Assembly: GCF_000330505.1 (NCBI RefSeq)
Contig: NW_004443552.1
Location: forward strand, 67,799 to 131,798
Source of the DNA: Entamoeba invadens IP1
Taxonomy: Eukaryota > Evosea > Mastigamoebida > Endamoebidae
Length of the DNA stretch: 64,000 nt
Direction of reading: 5' to 3'
The notes under the pieces were generated by a model. It was given only the letters and a program-made list of their open reading frames with translations. It was not told the origin of the DNA and did no database searches. Both the position numbers and the translations under genes were made by a program. Shown in pieces: positions 21,849 to 31,500 of the stretch (position 1 is its first letter; the number at the start of each line of letters is the position of its first letter).

Positions 21849-23375
21849 AACCCTTGTTTGATTTATTGTCTCTTAATTTTATTCAGTTGTATGATAGGGA
21901 TTTATACGTATGGTTTAGGGAAAATAAGAGTATTGAATTAAAGAAATCAATTGAACAAGCTAATTTCCTTGAGGTATTCGATGTAAATCGCGACACGGTA
22001 AAAGATTCGATTTAGTCGATACTTTTTGTGTTCATTGTCGAGAAGACATTTTTTGGTGTAAAAATTTGGAGATAAGTAGTTCACATTCAACATCTGAATA
22101 TATAACCTACATGTAAGGAATGGTGTACTTTGTTAGTGAGATTGAAATAAACGTAAACAATAATTTGTATGACTTTTGTTGCATCAGAATGAATTTATTA
22201 TTACAACCAAATAACGTATAACTGTTACAACACATTTAACATGCAATATGGAAAAGAGCCAATAAATCAAATAGATCATAATTTATCGAGTTGATAAATC
22301 ATTGAAACGCTGTATTTAGAGTAGTACACTATTATTTTAAACACATCCAACTTGGTATTTTAATACTGCATTGATGAAAAAATCGAAACGATTTGATGTG
22401 AGATACATTCATAAGGCAAATCATTATAATGTAGCTGTTTTAAAGTATCAGGCTTATTAAGCATAAAAATATAAACAATATAATTAAAATGAAAAACCGG
22501 TAAGTAACGTACAGGTAAAACAAACGGCCGAATGATTTTCATTTTTGCTGTTTTAATAAGTAAATTATTAACGCCACTTGAGCGAAAAGACATTTCTGTT
22601 ATAATAACCGAATAAAAATATATTGTATTTCCCCGGCATTTAAGAAAATCATTTTGAAAATGAAACAATCTGTTGAAATATTTAAAAAAGTCGGTTTGAA
22701 AATTTTCTGAACCAAATGCAATTGCACCCCCACTTTTCATTCACAAAAAGAGTCATCCGTGTGTGAAAATAAATCCACCAACTTTTCAATAATAGAAAAA
22801 AATAAAAAGGTGTTTTTTCTAACTCCTTGTTTTCAACTTAATTTATTTCGTCATAAATCTTCTTATTGTTAACAAGTGTTCATCAAATAATTTTGATTAC
22901 TCAATCAATCAATTGAAAATAAATGTTTATAGCCATTTGGCATTCTTTTGCAAAACTTGAATGTATTCTTAATGAAACAATTATAAAACAAAGCACCAAG
23001 GAGTTACATTTCTTAATCCAAAAAAATATCTACAGTCTGTCTTTTAACGTTATCTGGTCTCAAACGTTATCTGGTGCCTTTTGGATCATAAAAATGGGAA
23101 TAATTCGGGAAGCAGTCCCAAAAACCCATCCCAATTGTTTCGGGTTTTTTCACGTTTTACCTAATGCCCGATGTTTAGACAAAAATGAATCTATTTTTTG
23201 TCCACCAGATAACGTTTGAGACCAGATAACGTTAAAAGACTGACTCTATTGTTGTTACTAACGATGATGAATAATTTTACAGAATGTACCAAATTTGAAC
23301 CAGAAAAAGCATTTTATACTTTTCTAAAGCTTATTAAACTGTTGATACAATCAGAGTTAATTACAAGAAGGGTAG
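21849..23375. other. Intergenic, AT-rich, contains palindromic element
   Basis: About 1.5 kb. It contains the inverted-repeat element at 23039-23240. A 126-codon minus-strand frame at 22360-22740 is open from an ATG but has no recognisable domain, and I do not call it a gene. Confidence 0.5.
23039..23240. repeat. 202 bp palindromic (foldback/MITE-like) element
   Basis: Left arm from 23039 and right arm ending at 23240 are perfect inverted copies over 38 bases, beginning GTCTTTTAACG. Within each arm the 13-mer AACGTTATCTGGT occurs twice in tandem. The middle ~126 bases are unique. No clear target-site duplication is visible; the embedded TTAACG could hint at piggyBac, but the symmetric flank outside TTAA argues against that. 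Confidence 0.8.
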
Positions 23376-23828
23376 TTACCAAACATTACCTCCAGTGACT
23401 ATTTCATAAGTGCTTTTCTTTGAAACAGAGAAGCAGGACAACTTTCGGTTTACTGCAAGCACTTTATACCTATTTCTAATTGAGCGTGCTGTGCGTCCTT
23501 CCAAGTTCTTCGCGATTTTACTCCACTTGTTTCCAAGTAAATAAAATCCGTTATAAATGGCGTCGTCTTCTTTTCTCGAGAATGGTCGTTTGTCGATAGA
23601 AGGACTGATGTGATTGACATATCTTTCACGACACTGTTTTCTCGAACGTGTGCCGACCAATTTAGCTATTTCTACCCATTGTTTAGTCCCTAAAGATTTG
23701 ACTGCGCTCAACAGACGAAGATCTTCATCTTCTTTCCAAGGGAATCCGGTCTTCCTTTGGCGCTTACCCTTTTCGATGTCTGAGATGTGGGATGTTTCGA
23801 TGATGACACTCGAGGACTCGGTCTGCAT
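23376..23828 (-). CDS. Two-repeat (R2R3-type) Myb DNA-binding protein
   Basis: 150 residues, ATG at 23828. Two tandem Myb repeats fill most of the protein. The first (~residues 28-77) reads FPWKEDEDLRLLSAVKSLGTKQWVEIAKLV then SRKQCRERYVNHI. The second (~80-128) reads RPFSRKEDDAIYNGFYLLGNKWSKIAKNL then TARSIRNRYKVL. The spaced tryptophans are conserved except that the leading W of repeat 2 is F, as is common. It likely binds DNA in the nucleus as a transcription regulator. Small two-repeat Myb proteins are a sizeable family in Entamoeba, some linked to stage conversion; which one this is cannot be told. A short unstructured N-terminus and tail flank the repeats; no activation domain is obvious. 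Confidence 0.9.
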   Translation of the reverse strand: MQTESSSVIIETSHISDIEKGKRQRKTGFPWKEDEDLRLLSAVKSLGTKQWVEIAKLVGTRSRKQCRERYVNHISPSIDKRPFSRKEDDAIYNGFYLLGNKWSKIAKNLEGRTARSIRNRYKVLAVNRKLSCFSVSKKSTYEIVTGGNVW

Positions 23829-24215
23829 GATGAAAGGCAGTTTTCAGCGGCTTTTATAGTTTTGAAAAACCAGTGTTTTACACTCCATTGCAACTTCTTC
23901 GTTTTTCTAAATGGAATAAATTAATTGGCCAATAAGATCTTGTTAGTTTGCGGTTCTATTCACAACCTTTTCAACTCTTTTTCAAGCTGGTTTTTCAAAA
24001 GGTATCAATCAGTCGATATTGAAAATAATTCCAATTCATATATAACAATCGTCTGATTTAGAGAAGATTTGGGGTTAAAAATTGTGCCAGGCAACCCCTA
24101 TTGTGTTAAATAATGATTGGATTGTCGCATATAACTCAATGAATGTGGCATTTTTGAATAGTGGTCGGCATAGTCTTGTTTTGTCTTCAAGACAAAAATA
24201 AATGAAATCAAATAA

Positions 24216-24425
24216 AACAATGCAACACCTTGTTTTCCCCATTATTTCGTAGTTATCGGGCTGACAACTGATCACCTTAAAAACCGGAACGCCAACAAAA
24301 ACGCCGAATTGAAGAAGAGGAAAATAGTAGAGGCCTTTGGAGCGTCCAAAAAGTATTCATCGAACAAAGGTGCACAGAAGTTTTTTATTGTTACGGAATT
24401 GAAAAGGGTTACGATAATAAAGTAA
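24216..24425 (+). pseudogene. Possible decayed coding fragment
   Basis: A frame without ATG is open for about 69 codons and has a coding-like, less AT-biased composition: HYFVVIGLTTDHLKNRN, then NAELKKRKIVEAFGASKKY. Upstream it meets a stop and downstream TAA at 24423. No family is recognised. It may be a gene relic, part of a dead transposon or chance. Confidence 0.22.
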
Positions 24426-25787
24426 ATATTCCAATAGTTGGGGTATTTTCAAATAAGAACAAACCTTGTTTTAATTTTGGATTCGCGTGAAAAAGGTTTG
24501 AAAAGTCTCGAACTTGCCAAAAAACTTGACAAAAATTCACGATGAAGGCTCGATGATGAATTCATATTTTGGCAACAATTAAATATCAAAAACGTTTTTA
24601 TTTTTTTAATTTAACGTACTATGTGGCAAATTATATGTCTATTTTATCTAGAAAATCGTTGAGTAAATATATCAACTGACCAATGTGCCATTGTTTTGTT
24701 GTAGGGAACTACTTAAGTTCCACTTTTTATACTATATATTGTTAATTGTTTTTCTATAAAAAATTATGCGAAAAACATGAAGACATTAAGGGTTTGCAAT
24801 TTGAGAGAGCAAGCATTGTTACCGAATTGGTTTCAAATAGTTTCCCAATAATAAATGAAACTATTATAATTTTAATATTTGGAAAAGCATTTTAAATAAT
24901 CGACGCTTATTTGGTTAGTGCCCGATAATTGAATTTTGAATACCATGTAGTTTGAACAAAGGTTCAATCTTTTTACGCACAAAGTATTGATAATAATCGA
25001 ATTATAATAATAGTATATTTAATTATAAAAGTTACTATAAGAGTGAATAAGAAACAATTATTTGAAGCGTTGAAATCAATTAAATGGCAATTTGATACTC
25101 TAAGAGAAAGGTCAGTGTACGTGGCTTTGTATTGACTCTAAAATACAGGAAATGGGTTTAATAAACATCTGAATCAATTTGTTGTCTTTTAGCCTGGAAG
25201 CCCAAACTGAAAAAAACCAACAAGTCTGAATAATTCGACAGGCTGAAAAACAACTGAATTCGTTTTTGTCGGAGATTGTACAACAAAAAGTCAAAAGAAT
25301 TATCACCAACTCTATAAATACAAAAACATTATGGAAACCATTTACAAAATGCGAAAATTGAATTGAACTTAAATTTTTGTTAAGATATCTTGATATTTTA
25401 AGTTTTTAAAAGAAAATTCCAATCTTTTTATACTGTATGAAAAACACACATTTTGTATTTAATAAATCGCACGATTTAATTAAGAGTTATCTTTGTTTTT
25501 AAAGTAATGTGCCTTGAAGTTACATAACACTACTCATTAAATGTTGTGTATTTCAACGTTTTTGTAGCATAGTTGAATTTGATAAAGAAATATAGAATAT
25601 AATCTTTAAATTTATTGTTGCTCAAAGTCAATCTTTTATTATATTGATAATTTGTTTCAATTAAAAAAATAAAAATTAAATTAAATTTTAAAAGAATCTA
25701 TTCTCATTACGAAAAGATTTGAATGTGTGTTTGATTTAAGATATCTGGACATAATATAAAGATATAATTTACATCAGTTTTACATTA

Positions 25788-26027
25788 CAGTTAACGGAAA
25801 AAGTGGGATGCTGAGAAAAAGGGGAATTCTAATCTTAATATTCATTTATTTAATTATTAATAATAATAAATAATTAATATTAATTTATTTTGGTTTTTTC
25901 ATTTTATTAATTTTTTTATTTATAATTTATATTAAAATTAATAGTAATTTTATTATTATTCAATTAAAATTAACCAATAGTTACGAGCATCAGCCTTTAT
26001 CTAGCATCCCCATATTTCCTTTTACTG
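25788..26027. mobile_element. Tc1/mariner-type MITE, 240 bp
   Basis: The ends CAGTTAACGGAAAAAGTGGG and (reverse complement of the right end) CAGTAAAAGGAAATATGGGG match at about 20 of 25 positions through GATGC, and both are bordered by TA (25786-25787, 26028-26029). The CAGT terminus plus TA duplication fits Tc1/mariner. The termini resemble those of the larger element at 16435-18399, suggesting related families. The interior is AT-rich and non-coding. Confidence 0.6.
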
Positions 26028-26029
26028 TA

Positions 26030-26242
26030 GTGGAAAAAACCTGTCGTGAAAACCAAAAAATATAATAAATTAATGGTATTTAACTATAAAATATAGTAAA
26101 ATATTCGATTTATTGCTTTTATTTGATTGGTTAAAAAAAGATAATTAAAAATAATTAGGCAATAACAAATAACAAATTCTATAAAAATAATTTTATTATT
26201 ACAAAATTATAGATCTATCCCAGTCACGACAGGTTTTTCCAC
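26030..26242. repeat. Inverted-repeat element, about 213 bp
   Basis: GTGGAAAAAACCTGTCGTGA at 26030-26049 and its near-perfect inverse at 26224-26242 (one A fewer) bound an AT-rich, non-coding middle. It abuts the right-hand TA of the mariner-type MITE. No clear target duplication is visible. Confidence 0.65.
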
Positions 26243-26791
26243 AAGTGTAATGTTTAATTTTGTTTAATTATATTTTATTATTTATTTTAAAAATTCAACA
26301 AAGAAATTCACACCTTTTAAATGAATAAAATAAACTATAATTTAGTTTGAATAAACCTTTTTTTTATTTTTAAATTTCTATTATAGTTTTGATATAATAA
26401 TGAGATTTGTTTTGAATTGAATTGAATAAAAAAAATAACAATTAATTAATAAAAAACAGAAATAATAATTTATTAAATAAAATATTAAATAATATTATTT
26501 ATATAATTAAGTCTTACAACTTATCAATAAAAACTTTTTGATTTTTCAAAAAAATAATTTTGAATTTTAAAAGTACTAAACTATAATAAATAACAACATT
26601 TATAATAAAGTATAGTTGTATTTTTGTTTTCAATTTTCAATAAAAACAGACTACACCACCGTTTTATTATTGATATAAATAAAATTATAATTTTTAGTTT
26701 ATTCATTATTATTTTTAAAGCTTAAAAAACTTGATGAGAAACAAAATATTAATTTTGTTTTTGTGGAGTTTTCTGGTTGGTAATGTCTAAT

Positions 26792-26932
26792 TCAAACTGT
26801 TTGAACACTCATTTCTTTCACCTTAATATAATAATATAATTGATTCGAAATATCAACTAATGCCCACTTCCTATTCAACACTTCCTCTGCACAAAAAAGC
26901 TCTTCACACTCCATTTTTTTTGTGTTCGGCAT
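26792..26932 (-). CDS. Small hypothetical protein (46 aa)
   Basis: ATG at 26932 opens MPNTKKMECEELFCAEEV, continuing LNRKWALVDISNQLYYYIKVKEM to a stop at 26792. Composition is coding-like compared with the flanks. There is a faint resemblance to the first strands of a chromodomain (AEEVLNRK...YYYIKVK), too weak to use. It is divergent from the tetraspanin-like gene, sharing a ~190 bp upstream region. It could be a fragment of a longer gene or a spurious frame. Confidence 0.28.
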   Translation of the reverse strand: MPNTKKMECEELFCAEEVLNRKWALVDISNQLYYYIKVKEMSVQTV

Positions 26933-27122
26933 TTTTTTTCTTGATAACAAACAAAAAAAAACGTCTGTTAACAATGGTTTAAAAAACTATAAATTTATGG
27001 TTTATAGTAATTCAAATATAAAATGCAATAGGAAACCATTCACACTGCAATTTCTCATTAGTCTGAAGTTTTGCCGTTTCATTCGAACGAACACCGAAAA
27101 AAAAAGAAACTCAAAAATCAAG

Positions 27123-28044
27123 ATGAAAATTGTATGGCTATGGATTTCTCTTGTTTACTTGGTTTGTACTTCTTATGTGTATGTACTTATAAAATAACAC
27201 TCCAGTTACTCGCTACTATTTTCATCTTTGTCATTTCGTTCNNNNNNNNNNNNNNNNNNNNNNNNNNNNNNNNNNNNNNNNNNNNNNNNNNNNNNNNNNN
27301 NNNNNNNNNNNNNNNNNNNNNNNNNNNNNNNNNNNNNNNNNAAATCACAGATGGTGATAAATACATCTTTACTGCGCAACTCGTCGGGTTCTATATGTCA
27401 ATTGTTTTCAACGTGATGACTATCGCACTTCTCATCTTGATGACAATTCTCCTCAAATACGTCTTTGACCCACAGCGTCACCATTTCGTCTTAGGAATTA
27501 TGTTCGTCTCAACTTCAGCAATTCTGGCAGCTATCATCATTTGCACCGGCATTTCAGGGGGAATCGAAAATACTAATAGCACTCTTGTCGACTTAGAAAA
27601 GAGAAACGCAGTCGAAACATCGGTTTGTTGCATACTTCGTCTATTAACTATAAATTATAATTTTATTCTAAATATATATAGAATTTGTTAGTTGATTTTT
27701 ATTGTATTAAACTGCATTAATAATTAACCATATTATTACTCTTATTCAAATTCTGTACTATAAAACACGACAAAATACTATAAATGAACTATATTAATAG
27801 GAAGCAACAGTGTTGTTTCGAAGAAGAGGGGTGTGTGTGCAAATCATCTGATGGAGTTCTATGCAAACCTTGTCAATTCAAGGGCGTAGTGTGTTTCTAT
27901 ACGGCTATTGGTGTGGATTGCATTACATTTATTGTTTTACTCACCGGGTGTATTGTCTCGTTTCTACATAAAAAGATCGAGGAAAAAATCGATCAGTGCG
28001 ACGGAACAAAAACATCTGGGACGTACGACTTACTCGCTGATTGA
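27123..28044 (+). CDS. Four-TM tetraspanin-like membrane protein, three exons, interrupted by an assembly gap
   Basis: Exon 1 (27123-27161) encodes MKIVWLWISLVYL; the 44-base intron 27162-27205 (GTTTGT...CCAG) joins it to LLATIFIFVISF, making TM1. A 100-N gap then hides part of the first loop. After the gap come TM2 (LVGFYMSIVFNVMTIALLIL), TM3 (FVLGIMFVSTSAILAAIIIC) and a loop. A second GTTTGT intron starts at 27624 after VETS. Exon 3 begins at 27805 or 27811 (3' site GAAG or CAG; the upstream TAG at 27800 would break frame) and encodes CCFEEEGCVCKSS, a Cys-rich loop, then TM4 and a cytosolic tail. Four TMs, a CC pair and a Cys-rich large loop fit tetraspanins, though the loop is short and lacks a clear CCG. 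Confidence 0.6.
27242..27341. other. Assembly gap, 100 N
   Basis: Exactly 100 N within exon 2 of the tetraspanin-like gene. A round number usually marks a gap of unknown true length, so the frame across it is not reliable. Confidence 0.99.
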
Positions 28045-28500
28045 ATGTGTTTGACTGATAAACACGTATTATAACTTGTGTTTATTTTTTGTTATTAAAA
28101 TGTTTTTCTAACTTAAGAATTTTAAATGGTTTTATTATTATTTTATTAATAATTTATTAATAATTTTAAAGACTTGGAGAAAAAGATACAAAAAAACAAT
28201 AGGCACTCTTAAACATATTTTTTGTCTGTTGAGACTTTGTAAAAAATTTCATTGATTATTAGATTTTAACTAATAATTTTATTAAATGGTTATGAAAATA
28301 AATAATTATTAAAAAAAAGAACCTATTCTATATATAGTTCAACAATATAATAAATATTAGTTTGGTTTTGGTTGAATTGTCATTATATTTTAATTAAAAG
28401 AAAAGAGAGTCAATGAGATTGAGCATCACATCGTTTATATTGTGCATGAAAGAAACGATAGGCACTCTATTCATAACAATAAGTGGACAGATGGAATTTA
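28045..28500. other. Intergenic, AT-rich
   Basis: Region upstream of the P-glycoprotein gene. AT-rich only; no extra gene or repeat seen. A GTG at 28483 is in frame with the P-glycoprotein but the first ATG is at 28501. Confidence 0.55.
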
Positions 28501-31500
28501 ATGAGAGATCAAATGAGGTCATTCCAAAACGTAATGTCAAATGGATCAATCAACATACAAAAACAAAGTGACAACGATAAGATTGAAAAAGGTGGAATGA
28601 ACAAACTTACAGGGAGCAAAAATAATGGAACAAAAAGTGATTTTGTAATGGAACTAGACTCAAAGTCTTATGACCAATTTGAGCAATTCGAGACGTTCAA
28701 CGTCTCTGAAGACCCAAATTTCCTCATCACAATGAAACCAATCAAAGAAGAGAGTGGAAAAATTGCTATATTGTCCATGTACAAATATGCCAATTGGTTT
28801 GACTACACACTACTACTTGTTGGTATTGTTGGCGCTATTGGTGTTGGTATACTTCAGCCACTGATCATGCTCCTCTTTGGAGAGTTAGTTGACACCTTTG
28901 ACACACAAAACCTGAAAGGAGGATTCTTTGATGAACTTATTTGGAAAATAAACATAGGAGTTTTGAATTCCTTGGTCGATGCAACTTTTGTTCTTATAAA
29001 GAAAATGTGCTACTTTGCTATTGCGAACATGGTTGCTGGGATGCTCCAAAATGGGTGCCTGTTCTTACTTGGCCAACGCCAGGGAATGTTGCTTAAGAGG
29101 AGGTATTTTCGTTCTCTCATGAAACAAGATTGTGGATGGCACGACATTCACATGGGCGGAGAACTATCGTCACATGTTATGGGAGAAATCCAGACAGTAC
29201 AAGACGGTCTATCTGTACATGTTGGCGGGTTGTTTCAAATTGTTGCTGCTTTTGTGACGGGATTTTCTCTTGGATTCACAAAATCTTGGGACTTGACACT
29301 GATAATTTTGATGGTGACTCCAATTATGATCCTTTGCACATTGATTATTGGATTCAGTAGCGTCTTTTTCACGAACCAGAACGCCGTGTTTTCAGCAGAG
29401 GCAAACTCACTTGCTGAACAGACAGTCGGCGCAGCACGAACAGTCCAGGCTCTCAACCAACAAAATGTCTTCATTGCCGAGTTTACAAAACAAACCAAAA
29501 GAGCCGAACAAAAGGCCGCTTTAAAAAGTCATGCTATTGGTCTCAGCTTTGGGACAATTATGCTTTTTATGATGCTGTCGCTTGCGTTGTCGGGATGGTA
29601 TGGTAGTTTACTAATGATGGGTAAGGGGAAAACACCCAATTTCACAGCAGGGAGTTTTCTTGTAGTCTTCATGTCGTCTTTAATTGCAACTCAAAGACTT
29701 GCAACAATTGCACTACCACTTAACATTATATCATCCGCTCGGTCTGCTGCGTTTAAGGTTTACACAACAATAGAGAGATACCCCGACATCGACGAGAACT
29801 ATGGAAAAGTCATGAAAACAATCAAAGGAAAAATTGATTTTGAAGACGTTCGATTCTCATACCCGATCAGACCACTCACAATGATTCTGGATGGACTTTC
29901 ATTTACTGCAAAAGAAGGAGAGACAACTGCTTTTGTTGGGGAAAGTGGATGTGGCAAATCAACTGTCGTTCAACTTATACAACGAATGTACGAACCAACT
30001 GCTGGGCGCATTCTACTTGATGGAGAGCTGTTCACCAATTTAAAGACGAGTTGGCTTAGAGACCAAATTGGAATTGTTGGACAAGAACCAACACTGTTTT
30101 CGGGCACCATTTTTGAAAACATCTCCTACGGCAGCAAAAGCGGAACCTTTGTAAATAAAGAAGAAGTTGTCAAGTGTTGCAAAAAATATGGACTCGACAA
30201 CTTTATATCGGCACTTCCGGACGGGTATGACACTGTTGTTGGCGAGCGTGGCGCGCAGTTATCAGGAGGTCAAAAACAGCGAATTGCGATTGCGCGTGCG
30301 CTTGTGAGAAATCCAAAGATATTGTTGTTGGATGAAGCAACATCTGCACTCGACACTGAGTCTGAACGCGTTGTGCAAGAAGCACTTGACAGAGCGTCTG
30401 AAGGAAGAACAACAATCATCATCGCACACCGTCTCTCAACAATCAAAAACGCTGATGTGATCAATGTTGTCGTCAGAGGAAAGATCGTCGAAAAAGGTTC
30501 ACACGATGAACTCATGACAAAAAAGGGTATTTACTACCGAATGAACGAAGACCAAGAAATCCAAAGCGAAGAAAACTCCGAAAATGAAAACGAAAAAGAA
30601 AAGGACGACGCTGCGATTTTGGTAAAGAAGGAGGCGTCCACGATGTTTGATGATAAAGAAAGTGTTGAAAGGCTTTTGACACAAATCAAAAAAGAGCGTC
30701 GACGAATGAAATACTCGAATGTCTTAGCTGCATTAAGAGTGATTGTCGACAATTTCAAACACGAGTGGTTGATGTGTGTGATCGGAATTATCGGGAGCAT
30801 AGGTGCTGGTGCTATTTTCCCGTTCTACACTTTGAAGTTCATCGACGCTTATATGTGTCTGATGTCGATAACTGGGACTGAGATGACCGAAACACAAAAG
30901 GCCATTATCAAGAACACGTGTTGCTACTTCGTTATTCTGGGGGTCTCTGCTTTTGTTGCATACTACCTGTACAATGGTCTTTTCTTGGCAGCTGGAGAAA
31001 AAATGGCGGGAAGGGTGCGAAGAAGACTCTACCGTAAGATTATGTACCAAGACGCTGGGTGGTTTGACCGCAGTGAAAATTCTGTTGGGTCTTTGGTGAG
31101 CAGGATAATATCAGATACAAATACAATGAAGGGGATCGGCGGTGAGCGGATTGGGTCAATTGCTTACATGCTCTCATCTGTTGGGTTTGCTCTTGGAATT
31201 GCGTTCTATTTCGACTGGCGTGTTTCTGCGTGTGTTTTGGCAGCAACACCAATCTTCATCATTTCGATTGTTGTGAACAATGTGATAAACATTATCCAAG
31301 CGATACCTTATGTTAAGCTCCAAGACAAAACCAATACCCTTTTCGTTGAGTCTGTTGAAGCCATTAAAACATTGAAGAGTCTGAACAAAACGGCTTATTT
31401 CTCTTACAAATATGTCGAGCTTGTGAACAAACAGAAAAAGCAGATGTATGTATGGTTCCCGATAATCACAGCCCTTGCTGGCCTCTGTCATTTCATCGAC

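Larger units (their letters stand above)
23829..26791. other. Long AT-rich intergenic region with MITE remnants
   Basis: About 3 kb. It contains a short coding-like remnant (24216-24425), a mariner-type MITE (25788-26027) and another inverted-repeat element (26030-26242). The rest is AT-rich sequence in which I see no gene. Confidence 0.55.

Noticed and set aside
22360..22740. 126-codon minus-strand frame with ATG
   Set aside because: No recognisable domain, lies in AT-rich repeat-containing DNA, composition unlike neighbouring genes; cannot be separated from chance.
22923..23219. 98-codon plus-strand frame
   Set aside because: Runs through the palindromic element at 23039-23240, whose arms explain much of the frame; not a plausible gene.
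23039..23240. piggyBac assignment from the TTAA near each end
   Set aside because: The symmetric sequence continues outside TTAA, so TTAA is not the boundary.
28483..28500. Upstream GTG start for the P-glycoprotein
   Set aside because: Eukaryotic start at ATG 28501 is sufficient; the same reasoning was applied to the ABCC and clathrin genes.
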